DNA of 64,000 nt from Phreatobacter sp. (GCF_022843985.1 NZ_JALHMP010000019.1:1-64000); one strand, 5' to 3'. Counted from the first letter of the stretch, positions 31,438-40,397 are shown. Program-made: numbers and translations. Notes: a model not told the origin generated them from the sequence alone.

Positions 31438-32172
31438 TCAGCGGCTCGGCCGGCCCTCGATCTTCGGCAGCGTGTCGGGCGACACGACCCGCGGATCGGC
31501 CGCAGCCTGCTGGTTCGGCCGGCGCGCCAGTTCGGTCGTCAGGCGCTTGGCCTGCTCGGCCTGCATCTGTGCGATGACATCGGCGAGTTTCGGCGGGCGC
31601 ATAGCACGGGCGACCTCGATCAGCACGTTCATGTCGAGGCTGTCGAAGATCCGTGCCGCATCCTTCGGCCGCATCGACTCGTACATGCTGACGACACCGC
31701 GGAAACGGGCCTGCTCGGCCTCGTCGCGGCGCTGTTCGAGCCCGGTGATGCGCGTCTCCAGTTCGCGCAATTCATTGACGCGCTGTTCCATGCGCCGCTC
31801 GGTGGCGCGCAACAGGTTCTCGCGCATGTCGAGTTCGCGCTGCCGGGTATCCAGTTCCTGACGGCGTTCCTGCAGGCGCTCGAGAATGGCGCGTTCGGCG
31901 GCCGAAACGGTGGGGGCCTGGGGCGCGGCGGCCTGCGGCAGGGGTTGCGGTGGAGGCGGCGCTGCCGCCGGGGCCGCTGCCGGAGCGGCCGCCGGCGTCG
32001 CACCTGTGGTGAGATCGGCATCGGCCGGCGATTCGATGCCGGGGATCGTCGTGTCCTGCGCCATGACCTGGCGAGGGCCGGCGAGATCCCCGCTGAGCAG
32101 TCCCACGGCCTTCAGGAACAGAAGACCGCCGGCCGCGAAGATGACGATGGGAAGAAGCCGCAGGTCCCGCAT
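31438..32172 (-). CDS. motE: MotE-type flagellar chaperone (MgtE-N-like)
   Basis: 244 residues. An N-terminal signal or membrane helix (IVIFAAGGLLFLKAVGLL), an Ala/Pro-rich linker (about residues 58-90), a coiled coil (about 95-155, ERLQERRQELDTRQRELDMR) and a C-terminal MgtE-like domain (SMYESMRPKDAARIFDSLD). In Sinorhizobium, MotE is a periplasmic chaperone for the MotC motility protein. It lies between DUF6468 and the TPR gene. Confidence 0.85.
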   Translation of the reverse strand: MRDLRLLPIVIFAAGGLLFLKAVGLLSGDLAGPRQVMAQDTTIPGIESPADADLTTGATPAAAPAAAPAAAPPPPQPLPQAAAPQAPTVSAAERAILERLQERRQELDTRQRELDMRENLLRATERRMEQRVNELRELETRITGLEQRRDEAEQARFRGVVSMYESMRPKDAARIFDSLDMNVLIEVARAMRPPKLADVIAQMQAEQAKRLTTELARRPNQQAAADPRVVSPDTLPKIEGRPSR

Positions 32173-32182
32173 GGTTTATCCT

Positions 32183-32668
32183 CTAGGCGGCGCGCGTCTG
32201 CGCGCGCGCGGCGAAGGCCTTGGCCGCTGCCAGCGTCGAGGCGGCGCCCGCGGGGTGATTGTCGCCGGGGTCGCGGACGATGACCGGGATGATCGGCTCG
32301 ACCGCCGGGATGGGCGGTCTGCGCGGCCGACCGGCGTCGCGGGCTGCCTCGGTGATCCGGCTGATGCGCTCCACCACGACCTCACCGGCCTTCACCTCGC
32401 GCTCGATGTCGACGAGAAAGCGTTCGGCGGTCCGCAGCCGCTCGCCGAGCGTGCCGTCGCATTCGCGCACCGTGACCTTCAGGCCCTGGATCGCCCGCTC
32501 GGCGATTTCGGTCGCGGTGATCAGTTCGGCGATCGTCGCCTTCAGCGACTGTTCGTCGGAGCGCAGCCGCTGCAGGCGCCGGTTGAGGGTGATGCAATAG
32601 GCGATGGTCGCCGCCAGCAGCCCTGCAACGAGAAGTTCCACCACCATCGACACGGTGAAGCTGGTCAT
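32183..32668 (-). CDS. DUF6468 protein, flagellar operon membrane protein
   Basis: 161 residues from the ATG at 32668 (a second ATG lies one codon upstream). One N-terminal membrane helix (VVELLVAGLLAATIAYCI) followed by a predicted coiled coil (about 25-110). It occurs next to fliM and motE in Rhizobiales-type flagellar loci and is assigned here to the DUF6468 family. AGGAGG four bases before the ATG, inside the end of fliM, argues for this start. Function unknown; stator or switch-complex related by position. Confidence 0.75.
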   Translation of the reverse strand: MTSFTVSMVVELLVAGLLAATIAYCITLNRRLQRLRSDEQSLKATIAELITATEIAERAIQGLKVTVRECDGTLGERLRTAERFLVDIEREVKAGEVVVERISRITEAARDAGRPRRPPIPAVEPIIPVIVRDPGDNHPAGAASTLAAAKAFAARAQTRAA

Positions 32669-33825
32669 CATGCCTCCTGTCCGCCCGAAGAGATCTGTTC
32701 GAATTGCGACATCGAGGTGCGACCGCGTCGCAGCGGCTTCTGGATCCGGATGGCGACCCTGTCACCCACCCGGCCCATGCGCCCCTCGGTCAACGTCTCG
32801 CTGCCACAGCGCACCTTGACCAGGGCATCCGGCTTCATGTCGAGGACGAGCGTGTCGCCGACCTTCAAGTTCATCAGCTTGCGCAGCGGAAACGCATTCT
32901 CGTAGAGGACAGCTTCCACATCCGTGCAAGACTGGAAGATCTCGGTCGCCAGGTGCCCCTCCCAGACCGGGTCGCGGCCGAGCTTCTCGCCGACGAAGGT
33001 CTGCATCAGGCGATCGCGGATGGGCTCCAGCGTCGCATAGGGCAGCAGCATCTCGATCGAGCCGCCGCGCTCTTCCATATCGATGCGGAAGCGCACGAGG
33101 ATGGCGGCATTGTTGGGCCGCGAGATGGCGGCGAAGCGCGGATTGGTCTCCAGCCGGTCGATCTTGAAGGTGACCGGCGAGATCGGCCGGAAAGCCGCCT
33201 CGGCATCGGCCAGGATGACCTCGATCATCCGCTTGACGAGGCCCATCTCGATGGTCGTGTAGGGACGCCCCTCGACGCGGATGGCGGTGACGCCGCGGCG
33301 GCCGCCCAGCAGCACGTCGATAATCGAGTAGATCAGGCTCGAATCGACCGTGGCGATGCCGAAATTGTCCCATTCCTCGGCCTTGAAGATGGAGAGGATG
33401 GCCGGCAGCGGGATCGAGTTCAGATAGTCGGCGAAGCGGACAGCATGGATCCGGTCGAGCGAGACCTCGACATTGTCGGAGGTGAAGTTGCGCAAGGAGG
33501 TCGTGAGCAGCCGCACCAGGCGGTCGAACACGATATCGAGCATCGGCAGACGCTCGTAGGCGACCATGGCGGAGTCGATGATGGCGCGGATGCCGCCATT
33601 GTCGGACAGCGCCAGGTCTTCGATCGAGAAGCCGAGGAGATTGTCGATCTCCTCCTGGTTGAGGATGCGCTCGGCGCCGCCCTTCGAGCCGGCGCTGACA
33701 TGGGCCATGCCGTCTTCGCCGACGGATTCCCACGTCTGTTCTGCATCCGATCCCGAGGAGCCCTGCTCCTCCAGCGCCATGCCCCATTCGGCGGCAAGGG
33801 CATCCTGATCGATATCGCCAGCCAT
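32668..33825 (-). CDS. fliM: Flagellar motor switch protein FliM
   Basis: 385 residues. The N-terminal LNQEEIDNLLGF (about 55-66) resembles the CheY-binding EIDxLL segment, preceded by an extension of about 50 residues. The middle domain contains GGIRAIIDSAMVAYERLPML, and the C-terminal SpoA-type domain binds FliN. It stands in the C-ring and receives phospho-CheY. It starts ten bases after the fliL stop and its stop overlaps the start of DUF6468. Confidence 0.95.
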   Translation of the reverse strand: MAGDIDQDALAAEWGMALEEQGSSGSDAEQTWESVGEDGMAHVSAGSKGGAERILNQEEIDNLLGFSIEDLALSDNGGIRAIIDSAMVAYERLPMLDIVFDRLVRLLTTSLRNFTSDNVEVSLDRIHAVRFADYLNSIPLPAILSIFKAEEWDNFGIATVDSSLIYSIIDVLLGGRRGVTAIRVEGRPYTTIEMGLVKRMIEVILADAEAAFRPISPVTFKIDRLETNPRFAAISRPNNAAILVRFRIDMEERGGSIEMLLPYATLEPIRDRLMQTFVGEKLGRDPVWEGHLATEIFQSCTDVEAVLYENAFPLRKLMNLKVGDTLVLDMKPDALVKVRCGSETLTEGRMGRVGDRVAIRIQKPLRRGRTSMSQFEQISSGGQEA

Positions 33826-33835
33826 GGTCAGACCG

Positions 33836-34345
33836 TCACTGCACGACGATTTCGCGGAACAGCACGGCGTTGACCCGTGCCGGGTGGACGGCGGTATTGA
33901 CCCGCCGGGTCAACTCGTCGCGCAGCCGGAAGATGCCGGCCGAGCCCTCGATGTCGGACGGGCGCATCTCACGCAGATAGAGCTGAAAGGCGTCGACCAC
34001 CCGCGGCATGATCGGCTTGATCTGGTCAGCGACCTTGGAATCCGTCACCTCAAGGGCAACCTTGACCCTCAGATATTGCGGCCGGTCCTGTCCGACCGAC
34101 AGGTTCACGGTCATGTCCGGCAGATCAACGAAGGCCACCGGCTTGACCGCCTGAACAGGGGGAGCGGCCGCGGTCTCCGGCTTCTTCTTGAGGAAGAAAA
34201 ACCAGCCGCCACCGCCCAGCGCGATCACTGCGACCGCAGCGCCCGCGATCATGATCATCTTCTTCTTGCCGCCGCCGGCCTCCGCCGCGACGCCCTCTTC
34301 GGCGTCCTCGCCGTCCGCTTCAGGCTTCTTCGGTTTCTTCGCCAT
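33836..34345 (-). CDS. fliL: Flagellar basal body-associated protein FliL
   Basis: 169 residues from the ATG at 34345 (MAKKPKKPEADGEDAEEG), with a lysine-rich cytoplasmic start, one membrane helix (about 31-52, IMIAGAAVAVIALGGGGWFF) and a periplasmic FliL domain. FliL rings support the stator and affect motor torque. It is the first gene of fliL-fliM-DUF6468-motE-TPR. It is divergent from flgF. Confidence 0.92.
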   Translation of the reverse strand: MAKKPKKPEADGEDAEEGVAAEAGGGKKKMIMIAGAAVAVIALGGGGWFFFLKKKPETAAAPPVQAVKPVAFVDLPDMTVNLSVGQDRPQYLRVKVALEVTDSKVADQIKPIMPRVVDAFQLYLREMRPSDIEGSAGIFRLRDELTRRVNTAVHPARVNAVLFREIVVQ

Positions 34346-34666
34346 CAGTGAATGCCCCGGATTCTCTGAATGGGACAATGGCGCCCCAATGGTTAACGCC
34401 TCGTTTATTTTCGTTAAGCGCGCGGCAAGATTTGCCGGGACGAAACGGCCGGGCGGACCATTCGTGCCGCCCGCCGCCCCACCAGAGACCATGGTTAAGC
34501 AATTGATATTCCTTGCATCGAGCAGTTGGCACGAAGGCTGCGTGATGGTCTTCGGTCACCGGGCCCGTTTGGGAGAACGGATACGGGGGCCAACTGGGGA
34601 GCACCGCTTCGGACGACCGTCTTGGGAGAGACGGTCCGGCGAGGCGGACACGAAGGGACTGGTCCG
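34346..34666. other. Divergent promoter region fliL / flgF
   Basis: 321 bases between two flagellar operons reading apart. It contains TTAA half-sites at 34393 and 34414 (17 bases between them, on the fliL side), another near 34496, and a sigma-54-type element at 34527-34541 facing flgF. No coding frame or RNA fold is supported. Confidence 0.5.
34527..34541 (+). promoter_or_regulatory. Candidate sigma-54 promoter upstream of flgF
   Basis: TGGCACG-AAGG-CTGC matches the -24/-12 consensus TGGCACG-N4-TTGC except for one base, with the GG and GC dinucleotides at the required distance. A transcript starting about 11 bases after it would carry a leader of roughly 115 bases before flgF. Confidence 0.55.
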
Positions 34667-35416
34667 ATGGAGAATATTGGTCTCGTCGGCCTTTCGCGGC
34701 AGGTCGCCCTGCAGCGGGAGCTCGAGGTCATTGCGAACAACCTCGCCAACTTGAACACCACGGGGTTCAAGCAGGACGACGTCGTGTTCCAGGAGTACCT
34801 GATGCCTGTCGCGCGGGACGATACGTTCCAGCGCGGCGCCGATCGCCGCATGTCATTCGTCTGGGACCGCGCCACCACGACCAACCTCGCCCAGGGCGGC
34901 GTCACCCAGACCGGCAATTCGCTCGACGCGGCCATCAACGGCCGCGGCCTCTTCGTCGTCCAGACACCGGAAGGCGAGCGCTACACCCGCAACGGCTCCT
35001 TCGAGCTCAATGCCCAGAACCAGCTCGTCACCAAGCAGGGCCAGATCGTCCTCGGTGAGGGCGGCCCCATCGCCTTCGAGGCCAACGACGTCGGCATCAC
35101 CATCGGTCGCGACGGTTCGGTCGCCTCCTCGGGCGGTGCCCGCGGTCGTCTGCGGGTGGTCGACGGCAACGTGCCGCGCGCCTTCGAGAAGGTCGGCGAC
35201 AACCTCTTCCGCCTGCGCGACGGCGCCCAGGCGGTGGCCGTGCCCACCGCCGATGTGAGGCAGGGCGCTCTCGAATCCTCCAATGTCACGCCCGTTCTTG
35301 CTCTGTCGCGGATGATCGAGGTCACCCGCTCCTACCAGTCGCTGGCCTCGAGCCTCGAGCGCCACGACCAGATGCGGCGGGACGCCATCCGTTCCCTCGG
35401 CAACACGTCGACCTGA
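34667..35416 (+). CDS. flgF: Flagellar rod protein FlgF
   Basis: 249 residues from the ATG at 34667 (MENIGLVGLSRQVALQREL). N-terminal rod signature VIANNLANLNTTGFKQDD (about 22-39), C-terminal hook-basal-body domain (SRMIEVTRSYQSLASSLERH). Proximal rod component. It starts the operon flgF-flgG-flgA-flgH. The frame extends upstream to 34526, but homologues start at MENIG-type sequence. Confidence 0.94.
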   Translation: MENIGLVGLSRQVALQRELEVIANNLANLNTTGFKQDDVVFQEYLMPVARDDTFQRGADRRMSFVWDRATTTNLAQGGVTQTGNSLDAAINGRGLFVVQTPEGERYTRNGSFELNAQNQLVTKQGQIVLGEGGPIAFEANDVGITIGRDGSVASSGGARGRLRVVDGNVPRAFEKVGDNLFRLRDGAQAVAVPTADVRQGALESSNVTPVLALSRMIEVTRSYQSLASSLERHDQMRRDAIRSLGNTST

Positions 35417-35428
35417 GGACGCTGAACC

Positions 35429-36217
35429 ATGCGCGCGCTCCACACTGCCGCCAGCGGCATGAAGGCCCAGGAACTCACCGTCGAGGTGATCTCCAACAAC
35501 ATTGCCAACATGCGCACCACGGGATTCAAGCGCCAGCGCGCCGAGTTCCAGGACATGCTCTACGACCACCAGCGCCGAGCCGGCACCCAGAATTCGCAGC
35601 AGGGCAACCTTCTGCCGGTCGGCATTTCCGTGGGCTCCGGCGTCAAGGCCGCCGGCACCTCCCGGATCATGACGCAGGGCAACGTCCTGTCCACCGAGAA
35701 GGACTATGACGTCGCCATCCGCGGCGAGGGCTTCTTCCGCATCAGCCTTCCCGACGGCCGCACCGCCTTCACCCGCGACGGCTCCTTCGAGCGTAATGCC
35801 GACGGCCAGATCGTGACCGTCGACGGCTACCAGATCGAGCCGGGCATCACCGTGCCAAACAATGCCAGCGCCGTGACCATCAGCGCCGCCGGCGTGGTCC
35901 AGGCGACCCTGCCCGGCCAGACCGCGGCCCAGGTCATCGGCCAGATCCAGCTCTCCCGTTTCGTCAACAAGGCGGGTCTTGAATCGATGGGCGACAACCT
36001 CTTCATGGAGACCGCCGCCTCCGGTCAGGCGATCACCACCACGCCCGGCAACGAAGGCATGGGCTCGCTGCTGCAGAAGAACCTCGAGCAATCAAACGTC
36101 ACCGCCGTCTCTGAAATCTCCGACCTGATCGCCGCCCAGCGCGCCTATGAGATGAATGCGCGCATCATCTCCGCGGCCGACCAGATGCTGCAGTCCACCT
36201 CGCAGCTGATGCGGTGA
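35429..36217 (+). CDS. flgG: Flagellar distal rod protein FlgG
   Basis: 262 residues, start MRALHTAASGMKAQELTVEV. Signature VISNNIANMRTTGFKRQRAEF (rod/hook motif) and C-terminal EISDLIAAQRAYEMNARIIS. It forms the distal rod that passes through the P and L rings. Twelve bases after flgF; its stop overlaps a possible GTG start of flgA. Confidence 0.96.
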   Translation: MRALHTAASGMKAQELTVEVISNNIANMRTTGFKRQRAEFQDMLYDHQRRAGTQNSQQGNLLPVGISVGSGVKAAGTSRIMTQGNVLSTEKDYDVAIRGEGFFRISLPDGRTAFTRDGSFERNADGQIVTVDGYQIEPGITVPNNASAVTISAAGVVQATLPGQTAAQVIGQIQLSRFVNKAGLESMGDNLFMETAASGQAITTTPGNEGMGSLLQKNLEQSNVTAVSEISDLIAAQRAYEMNARIISAADQMLQSTSQLMR

Positions 36218-36225
36218 GGCTGATC

Positions 36226-37221
36226 ATGGCCCGCGCCCGCAACCTCCTCGCCGCCACGCTGCTCGCCGGGCTGGTCCTGCCGGCCGGTGCGGATACGGGC
36301 CGCCCGGTACTCCGGCACGACGTCACCGTCGCCGGCGACATCGTGCGGCTCGGCGACCTCTTCGACAATGCCGGCCGTCATGCCGACGTCGCCGTCTTCC
36401 GCTCACCCGATCCCGGTCATACCGGCCAGGTCCCGGCCTGGCGGATCGTCGAGGCGGCGCGCCGCGCCGGGCTTGAACCCGAAACTGCCGACCGCGACCG
36501 CGATGTCAGCGTCACCCGGGACGCCCGCATCGTGCCGCTGGCGGAAATGGAGGAGAAGATCGCGGCGGCGCTCGCCAGCAGCCTCGGCCTCGGGGATTCC
36601 AGCCGCGTCCAGGTGGTCTTCGATCGCGGCACCCGTCCGCTGACGGTGGAGCGTCAGGCCAGCGGCCAGGTCGACATTCTGCGCCTCGACCATGATCCGC
36701 GCAGCGGCCGCTTCGATGCCGTCCTCGGCATCCGCGGCTCGGGACGTTCCGAGCGCGCCGGTGGATTCCGCGTTCATGGCACCGCCAACGAACTGGTCGA
36801 GTTTGCCGTGCCGGCCCGCACCATCGGTCGTGGCGAGGTCGTCCGCGCCTCCGACCTGGTCATCGACCGCAAGCCGCGCAACACCCTGCCGATGATGACC
36901 GCGGACACTGTTGTCTCCCTCGCTCAGGCCGTCGGCCTCGCCGCCCGCCGCCCGCTGTCGCCGGAGCGCCCGTTCCGGACCATCGACCTGATGAAACCGG
37001 AACTGGTCGAACGCAACGCCAACGTCATCATCATCGTCGAGCGTCCCGGCCTGTCGCTGACGATGCGTGGCAGGGCGCTCGAAGCCGGCGCCGAAGGCGA
37101 CGTCATCCAGGTGGAGAACATCCAGTCGCGCAAGAGACTGCAGGCGGTGGTGACGGGCCTCAACCGGGTCTCGCTGGCGACACAGCCGACCACCCTCGCC
37201 GCCGCGACGAGGACCCCGTGA
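36226..37221 (+). CDS. flgA: Flagellar P-ring assembly chaperone FlgA
   Basis: About 331 residues from the ATG at 36226, which follows GTGAGGCTGATC; a GTG at 36214 overlapping the flgG stop is an alternative. Signal peptide (NLLAATLLAGLVLPAGADTG) and a C-terminal SAF-type domain (VPARTIGRGEVVRASDLVID). FlgA assists assembly of FlgI in the periplasm. Long for the family (E. coli FlgA is about 220 residues), as is common in alphaproteobacteria. Confidence 0.9.
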   Translation: MARARNLLAATLLAGLVLPAGADTGRPVLRHDVTVAGDIVRLGDLFDNAGRHADVAVFRSPDPGHTGQVPAWRIVEAARRAGLEPETADRDRDVSVTRDARIVPLAEMEEKIAAALASSLGLGDSSRVQVVFDRGTRPLTVERQASGQVDILRLDHDPRSGRFDAVLGIRGSGRSERAGGFRVHGTANELVEFAVPARTIGRGEVVRASDLVIDRKPRNTLPMMTADTVVSLAQAVGLAARRPLSPERPFRTIDLMKPELVERNANVIIIVERPGLSLTMRGRALEAGAEGDVIQVENIQSRKRLQAVVTGLNRVSLATQPTTLAAATRTP

Positions 37222-37271
37222 TGACCGCCGCGCTCGCCACATCCCATCCTCGTTCCGCGTCAGGAACCGCC

Positions 37272-38006
37272 ATGCGAACCGCCCGCCCGCTCCTCATCCT
37301 CCTGGCCGGCCTATCGACGGCCGCCTGCGGCGCGCCGGACCGGCTGCGCAATATCGGCCAGGCCCCGGCCCTCTCGGCGGTGGAGAACCCGCAGGCCCGC
37401 GCCGGCTACCGCCCGGTCTCCATGCCCATGCCGGAGCCGCAGCCGATCTCGCACAATCCGAACTCGCTCTGGCGCAACGGGTCGCGCGCCTTCTTCCGCG
37501 ACCAGCGCGCCCAGCGCGTCGGCGACATCCTCACCGTCAAGGTCAGGTTCCAGGACCAGGCCAACATCCAGAACACCACGAACCAGTCGCGCACCGGCTC
37601 GCAGAGCATGGGCACCCCCAACCTCTTCGGCGCCGAACGGCTGATCGCGCGGACCGGGGCCGATCCCGCCAGCCTGGTGTCCACCACAGGCTCGAACTCC
37701 AACGAGGGCCGAGGCTCCGTGGCGCGGTCGGAGACCCTGACGACGAATGTCGCCGCCGTCGTCATGCAGGTCCTGCCCAACGGCAATCTCGTGCTCGAAG
37801 GCAAGCAGGAGATGCGGGTCAATTTCGAGGTGCGAGAACTGATCGTCGCTGGCGTCGTGCGGCCGGAGGATATCGAGAGCGACAACACCATCGACTCCAA
37901 CAAGATCGCCCAGGCCCGCATCGGTTATGGCGGTCGCGGCCAGATCACCGATCAGCAGCAGCCGCGCTATGGCCAGCAGGTCCTCGACGTCCTCCTGCCC
38001 TTCTGA
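37272..38006 (+). CDS. flgH: Flagellar L-ring protein FlgH
   Basis: 244 residues from the ATG at 37272 (MRTARPLLILLAGLSTAACG), with a lipoprotein signal ending in S-T-A-A-C. The L-ring lies in the outer membrane. The SLWRNGSRAFFRDQRAQRVG segment is the conserved FlgH N-terminal part. AGGA precedes the chosen ATG; the frame begins upstream at 37218. Last gene of flgFGAH. Confidence 0.94.
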   Translation: MRTARPLLILLAGLSTAACGAPDRLRNIGQAPALSAVENPQARAGYRPVSMPMPEPQPISHNPNSLWRNGSRAFFRDQRAQRVGDILTVKVRFQDQANIQNTTNQSRTGSQSMGTPNLFGAERLIARTGADPASLVSTTGSNSNEGRGSVARSETLTTNVAAVVMQVLPNGNLVLEGKQEMRVNFEVRELIVAGVVRPEDIESDNTIDSNKIAQARIGYGGRGQITDQQQPRYGQQVLDVLLPF

Positions 38007-38302
38007 CCAAACCCAGAGCTCCCAGCCGTCCCCGCTCCCCAGCGACTACGGCAAGTCCGGCGCCGCCCGCGTTCTCCCAACGCCGGCGGCGTCGGCATTT
38101 CGGGCCGCCGCGGCGATACAGGATATGCGCTCCCCGTGCGGCAGGGGCAAACACGATCCGCAACGCGAACCATGGCCTGGCGCGCTGTAACGGCGAAATC
38201 CGGTTGATGTCCGCACGGACGGCAAACGAGAATCCGCTTGCACGAGCAGGCATTCCATCGCGGTAGTCAGCGCTTGGCAGGACCTGGGCAGGGGCCGTGA
38301 AC

Positions 38303-38767
38303 ATGCGGGTAATCCGTTTCGTCGCAATCTTCGCCGCAGTGGCAGCCATCGTCACAGTGGCGGCGGTGACGGCGGCTTTCATGGTGTGGAGCATGATGTC
38401 GGTACAGCCGGGAACGGCGACGGCGCTATTTACGCTGTTCATCCTGGCACCGGGGGCCGGATTGGCCGCAGGGCTTTATTTTGCAGCACGGAGCGCGATG
38501 CGCACTGGCGGCGGGACGGGGCCGCGAGACGGGCAAGGGGCGCAGGGCCCGGCCATCCTGCTTGCCATTTTCGCCGGTCTCGCAGGATTTCTTGCCGGCT
38601 ATGGCGGGACGCGGGCCTGGATCGACCTCAACTATACAGACCGATGGAGCAACCCGGCCGCGGCTCCTGTCTGGATTCCCCATGCGCCGGCTTTCGCCGG
38701 TGCCGCGCTTGCGCTCGTGCTCGCTGCGCTCGTCCTCGCCGGCCGGCGCGGCAGTGCGCGCCGCTGA
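38303..38767 (+). CDS. Small multi-pass membrane protein of unknown function
   Basis: About 154 residues from the ATG at 38303, preceded by CAGGGGCCGTGAAC. Four hydrophobic segments: about residues 5-28, 38-60, 82-100 and 122-146. No conserved motif recognised. The third base use is less extreme than in neighbouring flagellar genes. It lies between flgH and a small leftward membrane protein, so it is not evidently flagellar. The 296 bases before it hold no gene I can support. Confidence 0.55.
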   Translation: MRVIRFVAIFAAVAAIVTVAAVTAAFMVWSMMSVQPGTATALFTLFILAPGAGLAAGLYFAARSAMRTGGGTGPRDGQGAQGPAILLAIFAGLAGFLAGYGGTRAWIDLNYTDRWSNPAAAPVWIPHAPAFAGAALALVLAALVLAGRRGSARR

Positions 38768-38780
38768 GGCGCCCCTGTCC

Positions 38781-38987
38781 TTATCCCTGGCGACGACGCA
38801 GGCGGTCTACGATGACAAGCACAAGGCCGACGCCGGCGAACGTGCCGCAGAGCTGTCCGGCGAGGCGGAGCACCTCGGCCGGGTCGTTCGACTGCGGCGC
38901 GAGATAGGCCGCGCCGCCGAACAGAGCGACGGCGACCACGATCAGGAAAACACCGGCGCGGCCGAGCTTCAGCTTGGTCGACGACAT
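38781..38987 (-). CDS. Small membrane protein (68 residues)
   Basis: 68 residues, start MSSTKLKLGRAGVFLIVVAV with CCGGAGTCCATCA before the ATG. Two hydrophobic segments (about 11-32 and 42-62) and a positively charged end, RLRRRQG. Function unknown. It is convergent with the 154-residue membrane protein. Confidence 0.55.
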   Translation of the reverse strand: MSSTKLKLGRAGVFLIVVAVALFGGAAYLAPQSNDPAEVLRLAGQLCGTFAGVGLVLVIVDRLRRRQG

Positions 38988-39104
38988 TGATGGACTCCGG
39001 TGCGCAGGACATTGGCCCCGACCATCACTAGGCCGTCGAGGGCTTGACTGCTACAGCTCAACCGGCGGCAGAGGCCATGTCCCCGACCCGGCCCCATATC
39101 GAAA

Positions 39105-39126
39105 CGGCCGCCCCGAGGGGCGGCCG
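39105..39126 (-). terminator. Terminator downstream of dksA
   Basis: A 9-bp perfect stem, CGGCCGCCC (39105-39113) with GGGCGGCCG (39118-39126), around a 4-base loop, 29 bases after the dksA stop. On the leftward strand it is followed by TTTCG, a short T tract. Confidence 0.75.
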
Positions 39127-39154
39127 CCTTGTCCCGATCGGGCGCGGTGGCGCC

Positions 39155-39571
39155 CTATTCGTCGCGGTAGACCCGCTCGCGACGCTCGTGGCGCTCCTGC
39201 GCCTCCAGCGACAGGGTGGCGATCGGCCGGGCCTCGAGGCGCTTCAGCGAAATCGGATCGCCGGTCTCCTCGCAGAACCCATAGGTGCCGTCCTCGATGC
39301 GGGCGAGTGCCGCGTCGATCTTGGCGATCAGCTTGCGCTGGCGGTCCCGGGCCCGCAATTCGATCGCACGGTCCGTCTCGGACGACGCGCGGTCGGCAAT
39401 GTCCGGATGGTTCTGGTTCTCGTCCTGCAGGTTTTGCAGGGTTTCCTTGGCTTCGCGAAGGATGTCGTCCTTCCAAGCCAGCAGCTTCTTGCGGAAAAAC
39501 TCTTTCTGCCGCTCGTTCATGAACGGCTCCGAGTCATTCGGGCGGTAATCCGCTTCCAACTCCAACGTCAT
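39155..39571 (-). CDS. dksA: RNA polymerase-binding transcription factor DksA
   Basis: 138 residues with the coiled-coil of the DksA family (about residues 33-95) and a C-terminal finger, GTYGFCEETGDPISLKRLEA. DksA acts with ppGpp on rRNA and amino-acid promoters. The finger keeps only C100 of the usual four cysteines; the other positions are Thr, Thr/Ser and Ala. This single-cysteine, probably zinc-free form is known in alphaproteobacteria. A hairpin terminator follows; the gene is next to fliX but has its own transcription unit. Confidence 0.92.
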   Translation of the reverse strand: MTLELEADYRPNDSEPFMNERQKEFFRKKLLAWKDDILREAKETLQNLQDENQNHPDIADRASSETDRAIELRARDRQRKLIAKIDAALARIEDGTYGFCEETGDPISLKRLEARPIATLSLEAQERHERRERVYRDE

Positions 39572-39769
39572 GCGCCGAACCCCTCAAGATTCACGGTAAA
39601 AGTCTCCGTGTTTCGGCGCGCTCATAGCATTCGTCCCGAGGGCAGACAACCTGAAAGCAGGTCATGCAGCCGTCATGGAGCCGCGAGCGCAACCCCTGCA
39701 AAAGCAGAAACCGTGCCATAAGGCCTGATTTCCGGGATTCCCGTTGGTTCGACCGCCGATCGGCAGGAT

Positions 39770-40204
39770 TCAGGCCTTTGCCGCGGCCTCGCGCTTGGCG
39801 ATCTCCACCTGCGCCCTGAGGTCGATTTCCGCGAGGACAGAGTCGAGGCCGGGATCGCCCGAATCCTCGAGGCTCGCCGCGGTCAGGCTGCGCAGCTTGA
39901 GGAGCACCGCCGGCAGGGGCTCGCCGGCGAGGAGCGACAGCTTCAGGTCGTCGAGGAGGTCGAGGGACTGACGTCCGCGCTGCATGGCCCGTCGCCGTTT
40001 CTCGCGGCGGTCTTCCGGCTGCATGCCCTGCACCGCCAGCAGCGTCTCCAGACCGGCGGCCGCCATGGTCGGGCGGCTCGCGGCGGTCGCCGGCGATTCC
40101 GTCTTCTCGCCCGGCAGTTCGAAGGCCGTGCGGGGGCGATCGGCCTTCTGGGCCGGCTGGCCGGTTGTGACGGCGCCGATGGCAGGCGGCGTGATGATCC
40201 GCAT
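39770..40204 (-). CDS. fliX: Flagellar assembly regulator FliX
   Basis: 144 residues, start MRIITPPAIGAVTTG with GGAGAGGGACCC before the ATG. The helical C-terminal region (GLETLLAVQGMQPEDRREKR, then RGRQSLDLLDDLK) matches the FliX family. In Caulobacter, FliX couples flagellar assembly to FlbD activity. It is divergent from flgI, the same arrangement as in Caulobacter. A CtrA-type box lies between the two genes. Confidence 0.85.
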   Translation of the reverse strand: MRIITPPAIGAVTTGQPAQKADRPRTAFELPGEKTESPATAASRPTMAAAGLETLLAVQGMQPEDRREKRRRAMQRGRQSLDLLDDLKLSLLAGEPLPAVLLKLRSLTAASLEDSGDPGLDSVLAEIDLRAQVEIAKREAAAKA

Positions 40205-40279
40205 GGGTCCCTCTCCGGAACGGCCACTTCAGCAAAGCGCAACAGGTGTTGAGCGACCGTTAAGAGAGCCCCGCCATGG

Positions 40280-40294
40280 TTAAGGGGCCGTTAA
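40280..40294. promoter_or_regulatory. Candidate CtrA box between fliX and flgI
   Basis: TTAAGGGGCCGTTAA, an exact TTAA-N7-TTAA match, lies 76 bases upstream of fliX and 147 bases upstream of flgI. A further TTAA lies close to it at 40260-40263. Confidence 0.6.
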
Positions 40295-40397
40295 TGCCCG
40301 GCAAGAGTTGCCGGGCAGTCGGCAGGATCCCCCCGAAATCCGCGCAACTGGAAAAAACTTTGTTAGCAAATCAAGGAGTTAAAAGCCAAATCCGGGT

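Noticed and set aside
34393-34417. TTAA half-sites 17 bases apart in the fliL/flgF gap as a CtrA box.
   Set aside because: The spacing is not N7; two helical turns between the halves is not the described CtrA geometry, so only half-sites are noted.
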